From positions 62,001 through 126,000 of the forward strand of contig FOBR01000011.1 of NCBI GenBank assembly GCA_900109895.1: DNA of 64,000 bases. Reading direction: 5' to 3'. Both the position numbers and the translations under genes were made by a program. This DNA comes from a bacterium A37T11. Its GTDB lineage: Bacteria; Bacteroidota; Bacteroidia; Sphingobacteriales; Sphingobacteriaceae. Below, piece after piece: positions 52,699-61,819 of this stretch. The notes under the pieces are model-generated. The model did no database searches, had not been told where the DNA came from, and saw only the letters and a list, made by a program, of their open reading frames with translations. Every line of letters starts with the position of its first letter. Within the stretch, counting starts at the first letter, position 1.

Positions 52699-55086
52699 AT
52701 GAAAACCAAACGAACAAATATATTTATTCAACAAGAAAGAAACCTGATTGGTTTGGATACCTCGCTTTCGTTTCGCGGTTTTTTGTCACACCTTCAAAAA
52801 CGGATAGCAGAAACTCAAGGCGCCCAAAAAGAAATATTCCAGTCTGTTTACGATATGATTACCAAGGCTGAAATGAAAAATGGGCAAATATCAGCGGCTA
52901 ATGTTCATGCGTTTGAACACGAACTGTTTTATGTGTACAGCCTGTTGGTACCGCCCATGGCCGACGAGCATAAAACCCTTTGGGCCTTAGGTCTGCCTGT
53001 TAGAGGAACTCCTTTTTATGGTACGGATGCATTTTATCAGTTATTAGAACAAGAGCAAATTGATGAAAAAAAGCTTAATGCCAATCTTAGTATCAACGGG
53101 AATAAAGAATGTCTCAAAGAAAACCAGCTTTTGTATTCATTTATTCTTGAACGGCTTTACGGATTTCCGGCATTGGATCAGGAGAACTTACTCTACGGTT
53201 ATATTGATCAAATAACCGGTTTGCCCCGGTATTACGAAATAAAACTTGATTTTACGTTTGTGGACGTCATGCCAGTGGATAAATTGCCAGAATTAGACCA
53301 AAAGCTTCTGCGCCAGCAAACCACTCAAGAGGCAAGGCGGGAAATGTTTGCGAAACTACTACCGTTAGATTCCTTTAAATTTGAAGGATTTACAGTTATC
53401 TCTGTAGCGAATGTTTGTGTGGAACATGCCCTGGAAAATATTAAAAACCTGATTATTGATCGGTCTAGCCATGACCAGCAAAATTATTATGATGAACTAG
53501 AACTGTCTTTAAGGATATTGGTTGAAAATCCAAATGTTAATTTCAGATTGCTACCTTTGTTGACCATTAATGGAAAGGCCGTTTTCGATGAAAAATTTGC
53601 CCATGGCAGCGTTCTTTTTGGTGATTGGAAAAACCAGGGTTCTAATATAGCCTTGGCAAACCAGTTTTTGGCGGATTATACCAAAAAACCTACGCTGATC
53701 ACGTTTAACCTGGATCTGGAGATTGAAGACTCCAGGTCTATATTTACCGATACCTTGAAAAAGTTGGGCATTAACACCTATGTTTGCAGTCCGCTTTTTT
53801 ATAATGGTCAGATCACCGGTTTGGTTGAAGTTTATACAGAAGAAAACTATACGTTTAATAAAATAACGGTTGGGCGCTTGAAGCGCGTCAGTAACTTGTT
53901 GGCACAACTTCTTTTTGATCGTGCGGGTGAATATTATACCAAGATCGATGCGGTTATTAAGGAAAAGTTTACTTCTTTACAGCCCTCTGTACAATGGAAA
54001 TTTACCGAGGTTGCCTGGGAGTATCTGCAAAAGCTACAACCCGAAAAGTCAAAGCCTGCTATCGGACTCATTCAATTCAATCATGTGCATCCCATATATG
54101 GAGCCATAGACATCCGTAACTCTACCATTGAGCGTAATCATGCGTTGACGGCAGATCTTACCGTGCAGTTGGAATTGCTGATGACCGTTTTACAGGAACT
54201 TAATCACATCCTGCAAATCGCGTTGATTGAAGAAATTCAATTTAATTGCCAATTGTGGCTAAATCGCCTGGTCGACGAGCCCATGGATCAGCTGCAACAA
54301 AACGTCCGCAATTTTCTTGACAAGGAAATCCCGGAAACACTAGGTTATTTTAAAGAAAGTAACCCGCAAGCAGCCATCATCATAAATCGGTATGAAGAAG
54401 ATATTCATGCGCAGACGGGCATCGCTTTTGCCAAAAGACGCGCATTGGAAACTTCCATGGCTATGGTCAATCAATCAGTCAACAACTATCTGGAATTATT
54501 AAACGCCAAGATACAACAATCCTATCCCTGCTATTTTGAAAAATTCAGGACAGACGGCGTAGAGTATGATATTTATATAGGCCAATCCATTACACCTCAT
54601 ATCCCTTTTAATAAACTGTTCCTCAAAAATGTGCAGCTTTGGCAGCTCACATCTATGGCGTCCATTGCAAAAATTACGCACAGTTTACTGCCACATATGC
54701 CTCATCCTTTAGAAACTACCCAACTTATTTTTGTCAATACCGGCGATATTGACATCAGTTTTAGGGTAGATGAGCGACGATTTGACGTTGAAGGTGCTTA
54801 TAATATTCGCTATCAAGTCATAAAGAAGCGTATTGACAAAGTACATTTAAAAGGAAGTGACGAGCGCCTTACCCAACCTGGCAAAGTAGCCTTGGTTTAC
54901 TTTAGCGAATCAGATGTTAAAGAATATAAAAAGTATATCACCTACCTGCAAAACCAGGACATCCTGCTTCACGACCTTGAAGAACTGGAGCTGGAAGAAT
55001 TGCAGGGCGTTACCGGCCTAAAAGCGCTTCGTATTGGCGTTAATCTGGAAGTTGAAGGAAAAGGATTAGCACTTGGCGTGGCCTAA
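52699..55086 (+). CDS. Large GAF-domain protein
   Basis: A 795-residue soluble protein. A GAF-like segment lies about 270-420 (LSLRILVENPNVNFRLLPLL, TDTLKKLGINTYVCSPLFYN, ITGLVEVYTEENYTF). The rest is helical with no kinase, cyclase or DNA-binding domain visible. Such long GAF proteins are common in Sphingobacteriaceae with no known role. It follows the SdiA-like gene by 35 nt and precedes the START-like gene by 28 nt, so these four genes probably form one operon. Confidence 0.75.
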   Translation: MKTKRTNIFIQQERNLIGLDTSLSFRGFLSHLQKRIAETQGAQKEIFQSVYDMITKAEMKNGQISAANVHAFEHELFYVYSLLVPPMADEHKTLWALGLPVRGTPFYGTDAFYQLLEQEQIDEKKLNANLSINGNKECLKENQLLYSFILERLYGFPALDQENLLYGYIDQITGLPRYYEIKLDFTFVDVMPVDKLPELDQKLLRQQTTQEARREMFAKLLPLDSFKFEGFTVISVANVCVEHALENIKNLIIDRSSHDQQNYYDELELSLRILVENPNVNFRLLPLLTINGKAVFDEKFAHGSVLFGDWKNQGSNIALANQFLADYTKKPTLITFNLDLEIEDSRSIFTDTLKKLGINTYVCSPLFYNGQITGLVEVYTEENYTFNKITVGRLKRVSNLLAQLLFDRAGEYYTKIDAVIKEKFTSLQPSVQWKFTEVAWEYLQKLQPEKSKPAIGLIQFNHVHPIYGAIDIRNSTIERNHALTADLTVQLELLMTVLQELNHILQIALIEEIQFNCQLWLNRLVDEPMDQLQQNVRNFLDKEIPETLGYFKESNPQAAIIINRYEEDIHAQTGIAFAKRRALETSMAMVNQSVNNYLELLNAKIQQSYPCYFEKFRTDGVEYDIYIGQSITPHIPFNKLFLKNVQLWQLTSMASIAKITHSLLPHMPHPLETTQLIFVNTGDIDISFRVDERRFDVEGAYNIRYQVIKKRIDKVHLKGSDERLTQPGKVALVYFSESDVKEYKKYITYLQNQDILLHDLEELELEELQGVTGLKALRIGVNLEVEGKGLALGVA

Positions 55087-55114
55087 AAGCATCTGCATTC
55101 AGAAAATTTAATTT

Positions 55115-55495
55115 ATGCAAAACTACAAAGAATATTTTTTTATACCCGCAGCTCCAGAATTAGTTTACAAAGCGCTCACTACTGCTAGTACCATTGCCTT
55201 ATGGACAGGGGAAGAAGCGGTCATGGTTGCAGAACCCGATATGGAATTTTCGTTATGGAGTGGGGCTATTGTCGGCAAAAACCTGTTATTTGAAGCCAAT
55301 AAACGAATAGAACAGCACTGGTATTTTGGGGATGAACCTGAAAAGTCAATTGTGAGCATTAAACTGCATGAACAAAAAAGTGGCACTTCCATGGAAGTGA
55401 GACAAAGCAATATCCCTGATGAGGCTTTCGAAGATATTGTGGATGGCTGGCGTCACACCTATATAGCCTCCTTAATTGATTTCTATCAGGAGTAG
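55115..55495 (+). CDS. START-like (SRPBCC superfamily) protein
   Basis: A 126-residue protein with the SRPBCC/START-like pattern: opening EYFFIPAAPELVYKALTTAS, centre IALWTGEEAVM and SLWSGAIVGKNL, and final helix FEDIVDGWRHTYIASLIDFY. It probably binds a small hydrophobic ligand or assists a partner protein; the specific role is unknown. It is the last gene before the cold-shock promoter. Confidence 0.82.
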   Translation: MQNYKEYFFIPAAPELVYKALTTASTIALWTGEEAVMVAEPDMEFSLWSGAIVGKNLLFEANKRIEQHWYFGDEPEKSIVSIKLHEQKSGTSMEVRQSNIPDEAFEDIVDGWRHTYIASLIDFYQE

Positions 55496-55535
55496 TCAAC
55501 TTAAAAAAGTTTTAAACATTAAAACATTAAAATAA

Positions 55536-55566
55536 TTTGTCTTTTGACAAAATAATATTACCTTTG
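55536..55566 (+). promoter_or_regulatory. Promoter of the cold-shock gene
   Basis: TTTG (55536-55539) and TACCTTTG (55559-55566) separated by 19 nt form a complete Bacteroidota promoter. The leader to the ATG at 55595 is ~24 nt, short compared with E. coli cspA. Confidence 0.8.
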
Positions 55567-55594
55567 TGTATTATTTTATTTAAATTCTAGTACA

Positions 55595-55786
55595 ATGCAA
55601 GAAGGAACAGTGAAGTTCTTCAACGAAACCAGGGGTTTCGGGTTTATTTCTCCCGCAAATGGCGGTGAAGAGATTTTTGTCCATTTATCAGGCCTTATTG
55701 ATTCTATTCGCGAAAGCGATTCAGTTTCCTATGAAACGGCCCAGGGCAAAAAAGGTATGAATGCGGTAAATGTAAAGGTAATTTAA
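55595..55786 (+). CDS. Cold-shock domain protein
   Basis: A 63-residue single CSD protein. RNA-binding motifs RGFGFIS (RNP1) and IFVHLSGL (RNP2) are in place, with the usual opening EGTVKFFNETRGFG. It is a nucleic-acid chaperone that melts secondary structure in mRNA. It has its own promoter and a strong terminator, so it is monocistronic. Confidence 0.95.
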   Translation: MQEGTVKFFNETRGFGFISPANGGEEIFVHLSGLIDSIRESDSVSYETAQGKKGMNAVNVKVI

Positions 55787-55808
55787 TACCTCCTCAAATA
55801 TTGTGTGG

Positions 55809-55840
55809 CTGCCCTCCCAATCGGGGGGCAGTTTTTTTTT
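55809..55840 (+). terminator. Rho-independent terminator of the cold-shock gene
   Basis: CTGCCCTCC pairs with GGGGGGCAG (one G-T) around a short loop and is followed by nine T. It sits 23 nt after the stop and ends just before the convergent thiD stop. Confidence 0.92.
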
Positions 55841-55843
55841 GCC

Positions 55844-56677
55844 CTATTGGCGTACTTTAACCAATTTCTTGGGGTCAAAAAAGTGATTTAAGGATCCGTT
55901 GCCTCTGCCTATAAAAACATCTTTCCCATGGTCTATAGCTTGGTAAACATAATCTTGGGCTAACGCCACGGCTACTGTTAAGGGTTTCTCCAAGGCCATG
56001 AAACTGGCAATAGCCGATGATAGCGTGCAGCCGGTACCATGCAGGTTATCCGAATTAATTTTTTCAGAAATGTAGCGATGGCGCGTTCCATCCGCTTCAA
56101 CCAGCAACGAAGTAAGCTGTGCGGAAGACAAATGGCCGCCTTTTAATAGCAGCGCACTGCACCCCATAGATTTCAGTTTTTCTGCGGCACGATCCATATC
56201 TTCAACCGTATGGACTGGAATGCCTGATAAAAATGCGGCCTCCTCCATGTTGGGGGTGATCAGCGTGGCCAGTGGAAAAAGTTCTGTAATCATTTCGTTG
56301 ACGGTAGCATGGTCGGCCAGCAGATGACCGCTGGTAGCCACAAGCACCGGATCAAAAATTACTGGTATATCCGGATAATTGCGCAAAACCTTTCCAATTA
56401 CCCTGACGATCTCAGGCTGATGTATCATGCCAATTTTAATAACATCGGGCAAAATATCATCCATAATGGTTTCTAGCTGAAGGTTTACAATCTCCGCTGG
56501 AATACTATGAATCCTTTTTACACCCGTTGTGTTTTGTATTGGCAACGCGGTTAAGACATTAGTGGCATAACATCCCAATGAAGTGATTGTTTTTTGGTCA
56601 CCTTGTATGCCAGCCCCACCACTTCCGTCAAAACCGGCTATGCTGAGTACGCAGGGATATTTGTATAATTTATTCAT
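55844..56677 (-). CDS. thiD: Hydroxymethylpyrimidine/phosphomethylpyrimidine kinase
   Basis: A 277-residue ribokinase-fold enzyme phosphorylating HMP and HMP-P in thiamine synthesis. Motifs: AGFDGSGGAGIQGD at the N-terminus, DPVLVATSGHLL in the middle and the anion-hole NLHGTGCTLSSAIASF at the end. Length is standard. No thiamine riboswitch or other thi gene was seen next to it, so it may serve salvage or vitamin B6-like phosphorylation; the thiD call remains best. Confidence 0.92.
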   Translation of the reverse strand: MNKLYKYPCVLSIAGFDGSGGAGIQGDQKTITSLGCYATNVLTALPIQNTTGVKRIHSIPAEIVNLQLETIMDDILPDVIKIGMIHQPEIVRVIGKVLRNYPDIPVIFDPVLVATSGHLLADHATVNEMITELFPLATLITPNMEEAAFLSGIPVHTVEDMDRAAEKLKSMGCSALLLKGGHLSSAQLTSLLVEADGTRHRYISEKINSDNLHGTGCTLSSAIASFMALEKPLTVAVALAQDYVYQAIDHGKDVFIGRGNGSLNHFFDPKKLVKVRQ

Positions 56678-56732
56678 TCAGATAAACCCTATATATTTTG
56701 AACAAACATAGTGGATATTTATAAAATATCCC

Positions 56733-56740
56733 TATTTTTG
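56733..56740 (+). promoter_or_regulatory. -7 promoter element of tRNA-Gln
   Basis: TATTTTTG matches TAnnTTTG, 16 nt before the tRNA. The start would be near 56746. No -33 TTG at normal distance. Confidence 0.5.
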
Positions 56741-56756
56741 CACTCCATTAAATAAT

Positions 56757-56827
56757 TGCCTGATAGTATAACGGTAGTACGTCAGATTCTGGTTCTGATT
56801 GTCTTGGTTCGAATCCAGGTCAGGCAA
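56757..56827 (+). tRNA. tRNA-Gln (anticodon CTG)
   Basis: It starts TGCCTGATAGTATAACGGTA and ends with acceptor TCAGGCA plus A. All seven acceptor pairs match. The anticodon stem TCAGA/TCTGA holds loop TTCTGGT, giving CTG for CAG (Gln). It is 71 nt, CCA not encoded. Confidence 0.95.
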
Positions 56828-56840
56828 CAACATACCTTAT

Positions 56841-57134
56841 ATGATTGAAGAGCAAGCACTGCAGGAAGTTTGCACGTACGCAGAAATTGAAAAATTAGCT
56901 AACTATACAGAAGAAGATTTGCTCAATGCTTTGTCCCATTCGCTGGATGAGGGCATACGGAATAACCTTAATCGGGTCATGGCCCTGCTTTACCGGGTAG
57001 ATGTGGATGAGCGGAAAATCAAAGAAGCATTAACAAATGGAGATTTGAACATCAGCACTGGCCGTATTTTCGCCGAATTGCTCATCGAGCGTCAGAAACA
57101 GAAAATTGCCTACCGCAAACAATACCGCGGGTAG
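56841..57134 (+). CDS. Conserved small helical protein of unknown function
   Basis: A 97-residue, mostly helical, charged protein (opening MIEEQALQEVCTYAEIEKLA, then DERKIKEALTNGD). The ATG at 56841 was chosen because an upstream in-frame start would lie inside the tRNA. It begins 13 nt after tRNA-Gln, so it probably shares its transcript. No family was recognised. Codon use and length suggest a real gene. Confidence 0.6.
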   Translation: MIEEQALQEVCTYAEIEKLANYTEEDLLNALSHSLDEGIRNNLNRVMALLYRVDVDERKIKEALTNGDLNISTGRIFAELLIERQKQKIAYRKQYRG

Positions 57135-57322
57135 GCTGTTTTTCTAACTATTAAAATGCCTGTAAGACAAAGGTAGTTGTTCGGGCACATGGTAAAAGCG
57201 ACTATTGTACTTAATGGCAGAATAAATTTGCCCCTCTTCCGCGCAGGGATTGAAATTCCGCACTTGCACGACAATATATATTCGGAGGTGTTTAATTTAA
57301 ATCCTGTAATTTCGTAGCGTTA

Positions 57323-58092
57323 ATGAAAACATTTGTTTTAGGCGATATCCACGGCGCTGCAAAAGCCTTAGACCAATGTTTGTCGCGATCCGGCTTTGAT
57401 TTTTTAATCAGGATGTGCTGATCCAATTAGGTGATGTGACCGATTGTTACCCGGATGTATATGAATGTGTGGAAACTTTGTTAACCGTGATAAACCTGAT
57501 TGCCATCAAGGGCAATCATGATGATTGGTTTTGTGAATTTATTTCGACGGATTTTCATCCGCAATATTGGAATCATGGTGGATTGGGTACACTGACTTCC
57601 TATCTGGATCATGCTGGTAAGGCCAGGCAATACAAAGAAACGGGCAGGGGTTACAAAACCGCGCTGATCTCTTCGGATGTTCCGGTCACTCACCAAAATT
57701 TTTTTATGCGGCAACAACTGCACCATGTAGATGAGCATAGTCGCTGTTTTGTACACGGGGGCTTTAAACCAGAAGTCCCTTTTTATCTACAGCGACCGGA
57801 AGAGTTTTATTGGAATCGTACGTTGTGGGACAACACCTACCAACACCAATTATTTACTCAATCCTGTAATGATTCTGATCCGTTTGGCTACGTGTCCGAA
57901 TTTCGGGAAATCTACTTGGGTCACACCCCAACCACCAATTATGGCAGTAAACAGCCGTTGAATGCCTTTAATATATGGAACTTGGATACTGGGGCCGGTC
58001 ATTCTGGACTGTTGACCATTATGGATGTAAATACGAAAGAATACTGGCAGTCAGATCCGGTTATGGAATTGTATGAAAAAAATATGAGGTAA
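57323..58092 (+). pseudogene. Metallophosphoesterase interrupted by a -1 frame change at a slippery site
   Basis: From the ATG at 57323 the frame reads MKTFVLGDIHGAAKALDQ, a textbook start of a calcineurin-like phosphoesterase (GDxH motif), then ends at TGA 57418 region after FLIRMC. The remaining motifs, IQLGDVTDC and IKGNHDD, and the rest of the enzyme continue in the -1 frame to 58092, ending KEYWQSDPVMELYEKNMR. The frames meet at T TTT TTA (57400-57406), in exact phase for -1 slippage, giving GFDFLNQDVL. It may be a one-base loss in the T run, a sequencing error, or a programmed frameshift. Intact relatives act as protein or nucleotide phosphatases. Confidence 0.75.
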
Positions 58093-58115
58093 TTTATCGC
58101 TCCTAAGTTTTATGA

Positions 58116-58149
58116 ACCACCAGCCCTGAAGTTAGTTCGGGCTGGTGGT
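58116..58149. terminator. Hairpin between convergent genes
   Basis: ACCACCAGCCC and GGGCTGGTGGT pair perfectly (11 bp) with a 12-nt loop, between the phosphoesterase and the TonB receptor gene. The flanking T tract is weak, so termination is likely but not certain. Confidence 0.7.
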
Positions 58150-58157
58150 ATATATAG

Positions 58158-60773
58158 TTAAAATTTGAAAGCAACTGATGCTAAGAAATTAGCCGGTTTT
58201 TGCGGTCTGCCGTCTATTGCCCATGATTTTACATTGCCAATGTTATTGGCTTTTACATTTAGCCTGTATTTTGGCCGATCATAAAATAACGCTGCGTCAA
58301 CAAAGGTGTATGATGGCAAAATAAAGGTATAGTAGGCAGTATTGGCAAAAAAAGAATCGGATACATAATTACCACCCAACCCCATTCCAAGACCTGATAA
58401 CACCCCTTCAGTTAAGGTGTAATTTACCCAGATATTACCCACATGAGCCGGTGTAAGCAGGGCGCGCTTGCCCTCAACCTGCGGAGCTGCTTTCGTAAAT
58501 TTATTGTCGTTATACCCATAGCCAGCTACAATATTTAAACCGTTCAGTGGGTTAGCAATCAACTCAAAATCTACTCCCTTACTTACTTGGGTGCCATCCT
58601 GAACCTGGTAATTAAGTCCATCCTCCCTAATTTCAAACCTGGTGGAGTTCTTCACCTCGATGTTATAATAACTTAATGTGGTATTTAGCCGGTGGTCAAA
58701 CATATCCAGTTTTACACCACCTTCCCATTGGTTGGCCTGCTGTACTTTAAACACAGTTGTCGTTCCGTCTGGTTGTATGGCATTGGGCAAATTTTTAAAC
58801 CCGTTCAGGTAGTTGGCAAAGAGCGAAAGCTGATCTTTAATGGGCTGGAAGATCAAACCTAGCTTAGGAGAATAAGCTGTTTGCTTGTAATCTCCCTTGA
58901 CCGTGTTGGTGCCTAAATTTTTAGAGCCTTTATTTATAAACCTGTCTGCACGAAGGCTTAGCATCACCATGAAGCGTTCTGTCAGGTTCACTAAATCCGA
59001 CACATAGGCACTATAGGTGTCTTGACCTGAATTGGTTGCAGGAACGTTCAGTGCAGCAAAAGCGCTATTAACCTGCGGCAGGCTGATTCCCTGAATCGGT
59101 TTATTTAGGTCTACCACATCCATGCTTACCAGGCCATAATTCATCTGGCGGTATTGTGTCATATAATCTCCCCCAATCAGCAGCCTGTGCCTGATGCTGG
59201 CAGTTTTAAAATCTCCGGTAAAGTTTTGCTGGATTTGTTTACGTCCCCATTTATCAGGCATCCACACCCGTACTTTCCTGGCGATGGTACTTTCCGTAGT
59301 GTAGGCATAATCAAACTGATTGAACTGGTCGTAGGTGCCCAGAGAGTAAGCATAGTTGGTTTGAGACTTCCAGTTTTCTGAGATCTGATATTCTGCCTGT
59401 ACAAATAAGTTGTTCGAAACCTGATTACCGGCCAGTGAATTGTCAATCAGCGATTGCTTGTAATCTAATGGCAGGTCTTTAAAACTTTTGCCATTGAAAG
59501 TACTCGTAGGGATGGTCAGTAATACCGACGATGTGCCTTTTACTTTATGAACGTCAGCATCCAAGGTAAACTTCAACTTTTCATTAACCTGGTAGGTCAG
59601 ACTTGGTGAAATGACTGACAAATGCTGAAAGCCCTGATCCTGAAAAGAATTCTCTTTATGAACAGCCCCCGTTACCCTGAACAAAAGTGATTTATCAGCG
59701 TTCAGCGGAAGGTTCACATCTGCAGTAAGCCTACTTAGGTCAAAGCTACCTTGTGTATAGCTAATTTCACCACCAAATGTATCATAAGGCCTCTTAATCA
59801 CATAGTTTACCAACCCACCAAATGATACCATTGTCGAACCAAATAAGGTGGATGAAGGGCCTTTGATCGACTCTACCCTTTCTACTACGATGGGATCAAT
59901 GTTAGTCTTCAGAAAAGTGGCCATACCGTTACGGATGTTATCAGTAGCCGTAAAACCACGGGCAGTAATGGCCGGCATACCTGCACCACTGCGGCTTACC
60001 ACCGCGCCGGGAATATTGCGGTAGGCCTCATCAAGCGTCGTGACAAGTTGTGCAGTAATAAGTTCTTTGCGGACCACGCTGTACACCTGCGGGTTCTCCA
60101 GGTTTTTGATGGGCAGCCTTGCAATATATTCACTCTCTTTACGGCCGTATTTATTGACTCTGGCACCATTTACGACCACTTCTTTCAATTCCTGTGTACT
60201 TTGGCTGAGTACAAAATCAACGGTCTGCAATTCATTTGTGCTTACGCTGACTGGTTTACTTTGTGTTTCCATGCCCACGAAGGTTGCTGTCATGGTGTAG
60301 TTGCCTGCAGGAACATTTTTGAATACATAATAACCGCTCTGATCTACCTGGGTGCTACGCAAATCCTTGATCGTTACAGTCACCAAACGGGCTGGTTCTC
60401 CGTCGCTCGTTGTTACCGTACCGCTTACGGCCCCCTTTTCCCGCTTTTTTACCGCTATATCATTGCCTGTTGCAGAAAAACTCAGGCCTGATTTAGCAGC
60501 AAGTTGCTGAAGTATTTGTTTAACGGATGCATTGGATGGGTTTAGTGTAATAGTCTTACTCAGCTCCGTTTCAATGTTACTGTAGATAAAATTAAGCCCC
60601 GCATGCTGGCCGAGCTGTTCAAATGCTTCTCTGAGTTTTAGTGTAGCCGGGCTGATGCTAACTTGTTCGTTGGGATTTGTTTGTGCCCGCAATAAATAAC
60701 TGCTGAGTAAACATGTTCCCATTATCGCGGTCATAAAAAAGGCACGAACGCCATTAAGATAAAATAAATTCAT
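58158..60773 (-). CDS. TonB-dependent siderophore receptor with STN domain
   Basis: An 871-residue receptor: signal peptide about 1-30, STN domain about 45-105 (LREAFEQLGQHAGLNFIYSN), carboxypeptidase-regulatory-like repeat about 112-190 (GAVSGTVTTSDGEPARLVTV), plug about 225-345 (YRNIPGAVVSRSGAGMPAIT, SIKGPSSTLFGSTMVSFGG), then barrel ending ASVAFKF. The plug and the GFTATDNIRNG phrase suit ferric-siderophore receptors of the FhuA/FecA class. It is preceded by FecR and FecI genes on the same strand, so iron-siderophore surface signalling is the likely control. The siderophore is not identifiable. Confidence 0.92.
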   Translation of the reverse strand: MNLFYLNGVRAFFMTAIMGTCLLSSYLLRAQTNPNEQVSISPATLKLREAFEQLGQHAGLNFIYSNIETELSKTITLNPSNASVKQILQQLAAKSGLSFSATGNDIAVKKREKGAVSGTVTTSDGEPARLVTVTIKDLRSTQVDQSGYYVFKNVPAGNYTMTATFVGMETQSKPVSVSTNELQTVDFVLSQSTQELKEVVVNGARVNKYGRKESEYIARLPIKNLENPQVYSVVRKELITAQLVTTLDEAYRNIPGAVVSRSGAGMPAITARGFTATDNIRNGMATFLKTNIDPIVVERVESIKGPSSTLFGSTMVSFGGLVNYVIKRPYDTFGGEISYTQGSFDLSRLTADVNLPLNADKSLLFRVTGAVHKENSFQDQGFQHLSVISPSLTYQVNEKLKFTLDADVHKVKGTSSVLLTIPTSTFNGKSFKDLPLDYKQSLIDNSLAGNQVSNNLFVQAEYQISENWKSQTNYAYSLGTYDQFNQFDYAYTTESTIARKVRVWMPDKWGRKQIQQNFTGDFKTASIRHRLLIGGDYMTQYRQMNYGLVSMDVVDLNKPIQGISLPQVNSAFAALNVPATNSGQDTYSAYVSDLVNLTERFMVMLSLRADRFINKGSKNLGTNTVKGDYKQTAYSPKLGLIFQPIKDQLSLFANYLNGFKNLPNAIQPDGTTTVFKVQQANQWEGGVKLDMFDHRLNTTLSYYNIEVKNSTRFEIREDGLNYQVQDGTQVSKGVDFELIANPLNGLNIVAGYGYNDNKFTKAAPQVEGKRALLTPAHVGNIWVNYTLTEGVLSGLGMGLGGNYVSDSFFANTAYYTFILPSYTFVDAALFYDRPKYRLNVKANNIGNVKSWAIDGRPQKPANFLASVAFKF

Positions 60774-60807
60774 ATGTTTTTTTGATGTTTGATTTAAATG
60801 ATACTTT

Positions 60808-61749
60808 TTAGTTCACAATGATTTCTCTCGCATTGGTCTGCTTAAACCTGATTTTAGTGCTGTTTTCAATAAGATTCAGAATTTTGGATATTGGCTGTGC
60901 GCTGAATTTACCCGTTAACGGCACGTCCAAATCCGGTTTCCCGAGTATTTTAAAGCGTACTTTATACCTGTTTTCTAGTTGGCTAAGTGCCTCACGCATA
61001 TGTGTTTGTTTGAAATATAGCGTACCGGTAATCCAGCTGGTCACCTCATTGGTATCCACCTGTTCAATGCTGGTGACCGAAGCTTTGATGCGATGATAGC
61101 GGAGCCGTTGTCCGGGCTTCAGTAGCGTCTCTGTCTTTTGCTGCCTGGCAGCAAAACTGATACTGCCTTGGGTTAGGGTCACTTCAAGCGTTTTGGTATC
61201 TGTATAATTTACATTAAAACGAGTGCCCAACACCCTGATTTGTGCTCCGGCCGCATGCAAGACAAACGGCCGTCCAGCCTGCTGATTAATAGAAAAAAAA
61301 ACCTCGCCAGTGATCAGATGCACCTTTCGCTCATCTGCATTAAAAGTTCTTGGATATTCAAGAACGCTTCCGCCTGCCAGCTGAATACTAGTACCGTCAG
61401 GTAAGATTAGCTTGACCATTTTGCCTTTGGGGGCAACATAACGAACAGCAGTAATGCCTATATGCACGGTAGGATTTATTGGGAGAAACAATATTGAAAA
61501 GGCGATAACTAATGCGCAAGCCGCTGCTAGGCCATAAAACCAATTTCTTTTGCCAGTCATCCTATGTGGCCGGTTCGCTTTTTGTACTATTCCTGACCAG
61601 ATTTCTGCTTTCAGCAGTGGATCGGGCTTGGTATACTCTTCCTGAAACTCATCACCGGTTTCCAGCCAGGCCTCTACCTGCAGGCGCTCTTTTTCTGTGC
61701 ATTCGCCCAGGGCGTATCTTCTCAATAAATCCGGATGTATACGGTTCAT
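60808..61749 (-). CDS. FecR-family anti-sigma factor (iron set)
   Basis: A 313-residue protein starting MNRIHPDLLRRYALGECTEK (an ATG five codons upstream is also possible). The cytoplasmic part is about 1-70, the membrane segment about 77-95 (FYGLAAACALVIAFSILFLP), the FecR domain has LPDGTSIQLAGGSVLEYP and GEVFFSI, and a C-terminal DUF4974-type segment follows (FKQTHMREALSQLENRYKV). It lies between the FecI-like sigma gene and the receptor gene, 34 nt from the latter. Confidence 0.92.
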   Translation of the reverse strand: MNRIHPDLLRRYALGECTEKERLQVEAWLETGDEFQEEYTKPDPLLKAEIWSGIVQKANRPHRMTGKRNWFYGLAAACALVIAFSILFLPINPTVHIGITAVRYVAPKGKMVKLILPDGTSIQLAGGSVLEYPRTFNADERKVHLITGEVFFSINQQAGRPFVLHAAGAQIRVLGTRFNVNYTDTKTLEVTLTQGSISFAARQQKTETLLKPGQRLRYHRIKASVTSIEQVDTNEVTSWITGTLYFKQTHMREALSQLENRYKVRFKILGKPDLDVPLTGKFSAQPISKILNLIENSTKIRFKQTNAREIIVN

Positions 61750-61819
61750 ACTAATAACTACCATAAACTGGCAGTTACCCTACGCCTAATGAAGAAAAAA
61801 TGTAAACTAAAATTATTAA

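Noticed and set aside
55844-56677. Thiamine riboswitch upstream of thiD
   Set aside because: The upstream gap toward the tRNA is only ~80 nt and has no THI-box pattern.
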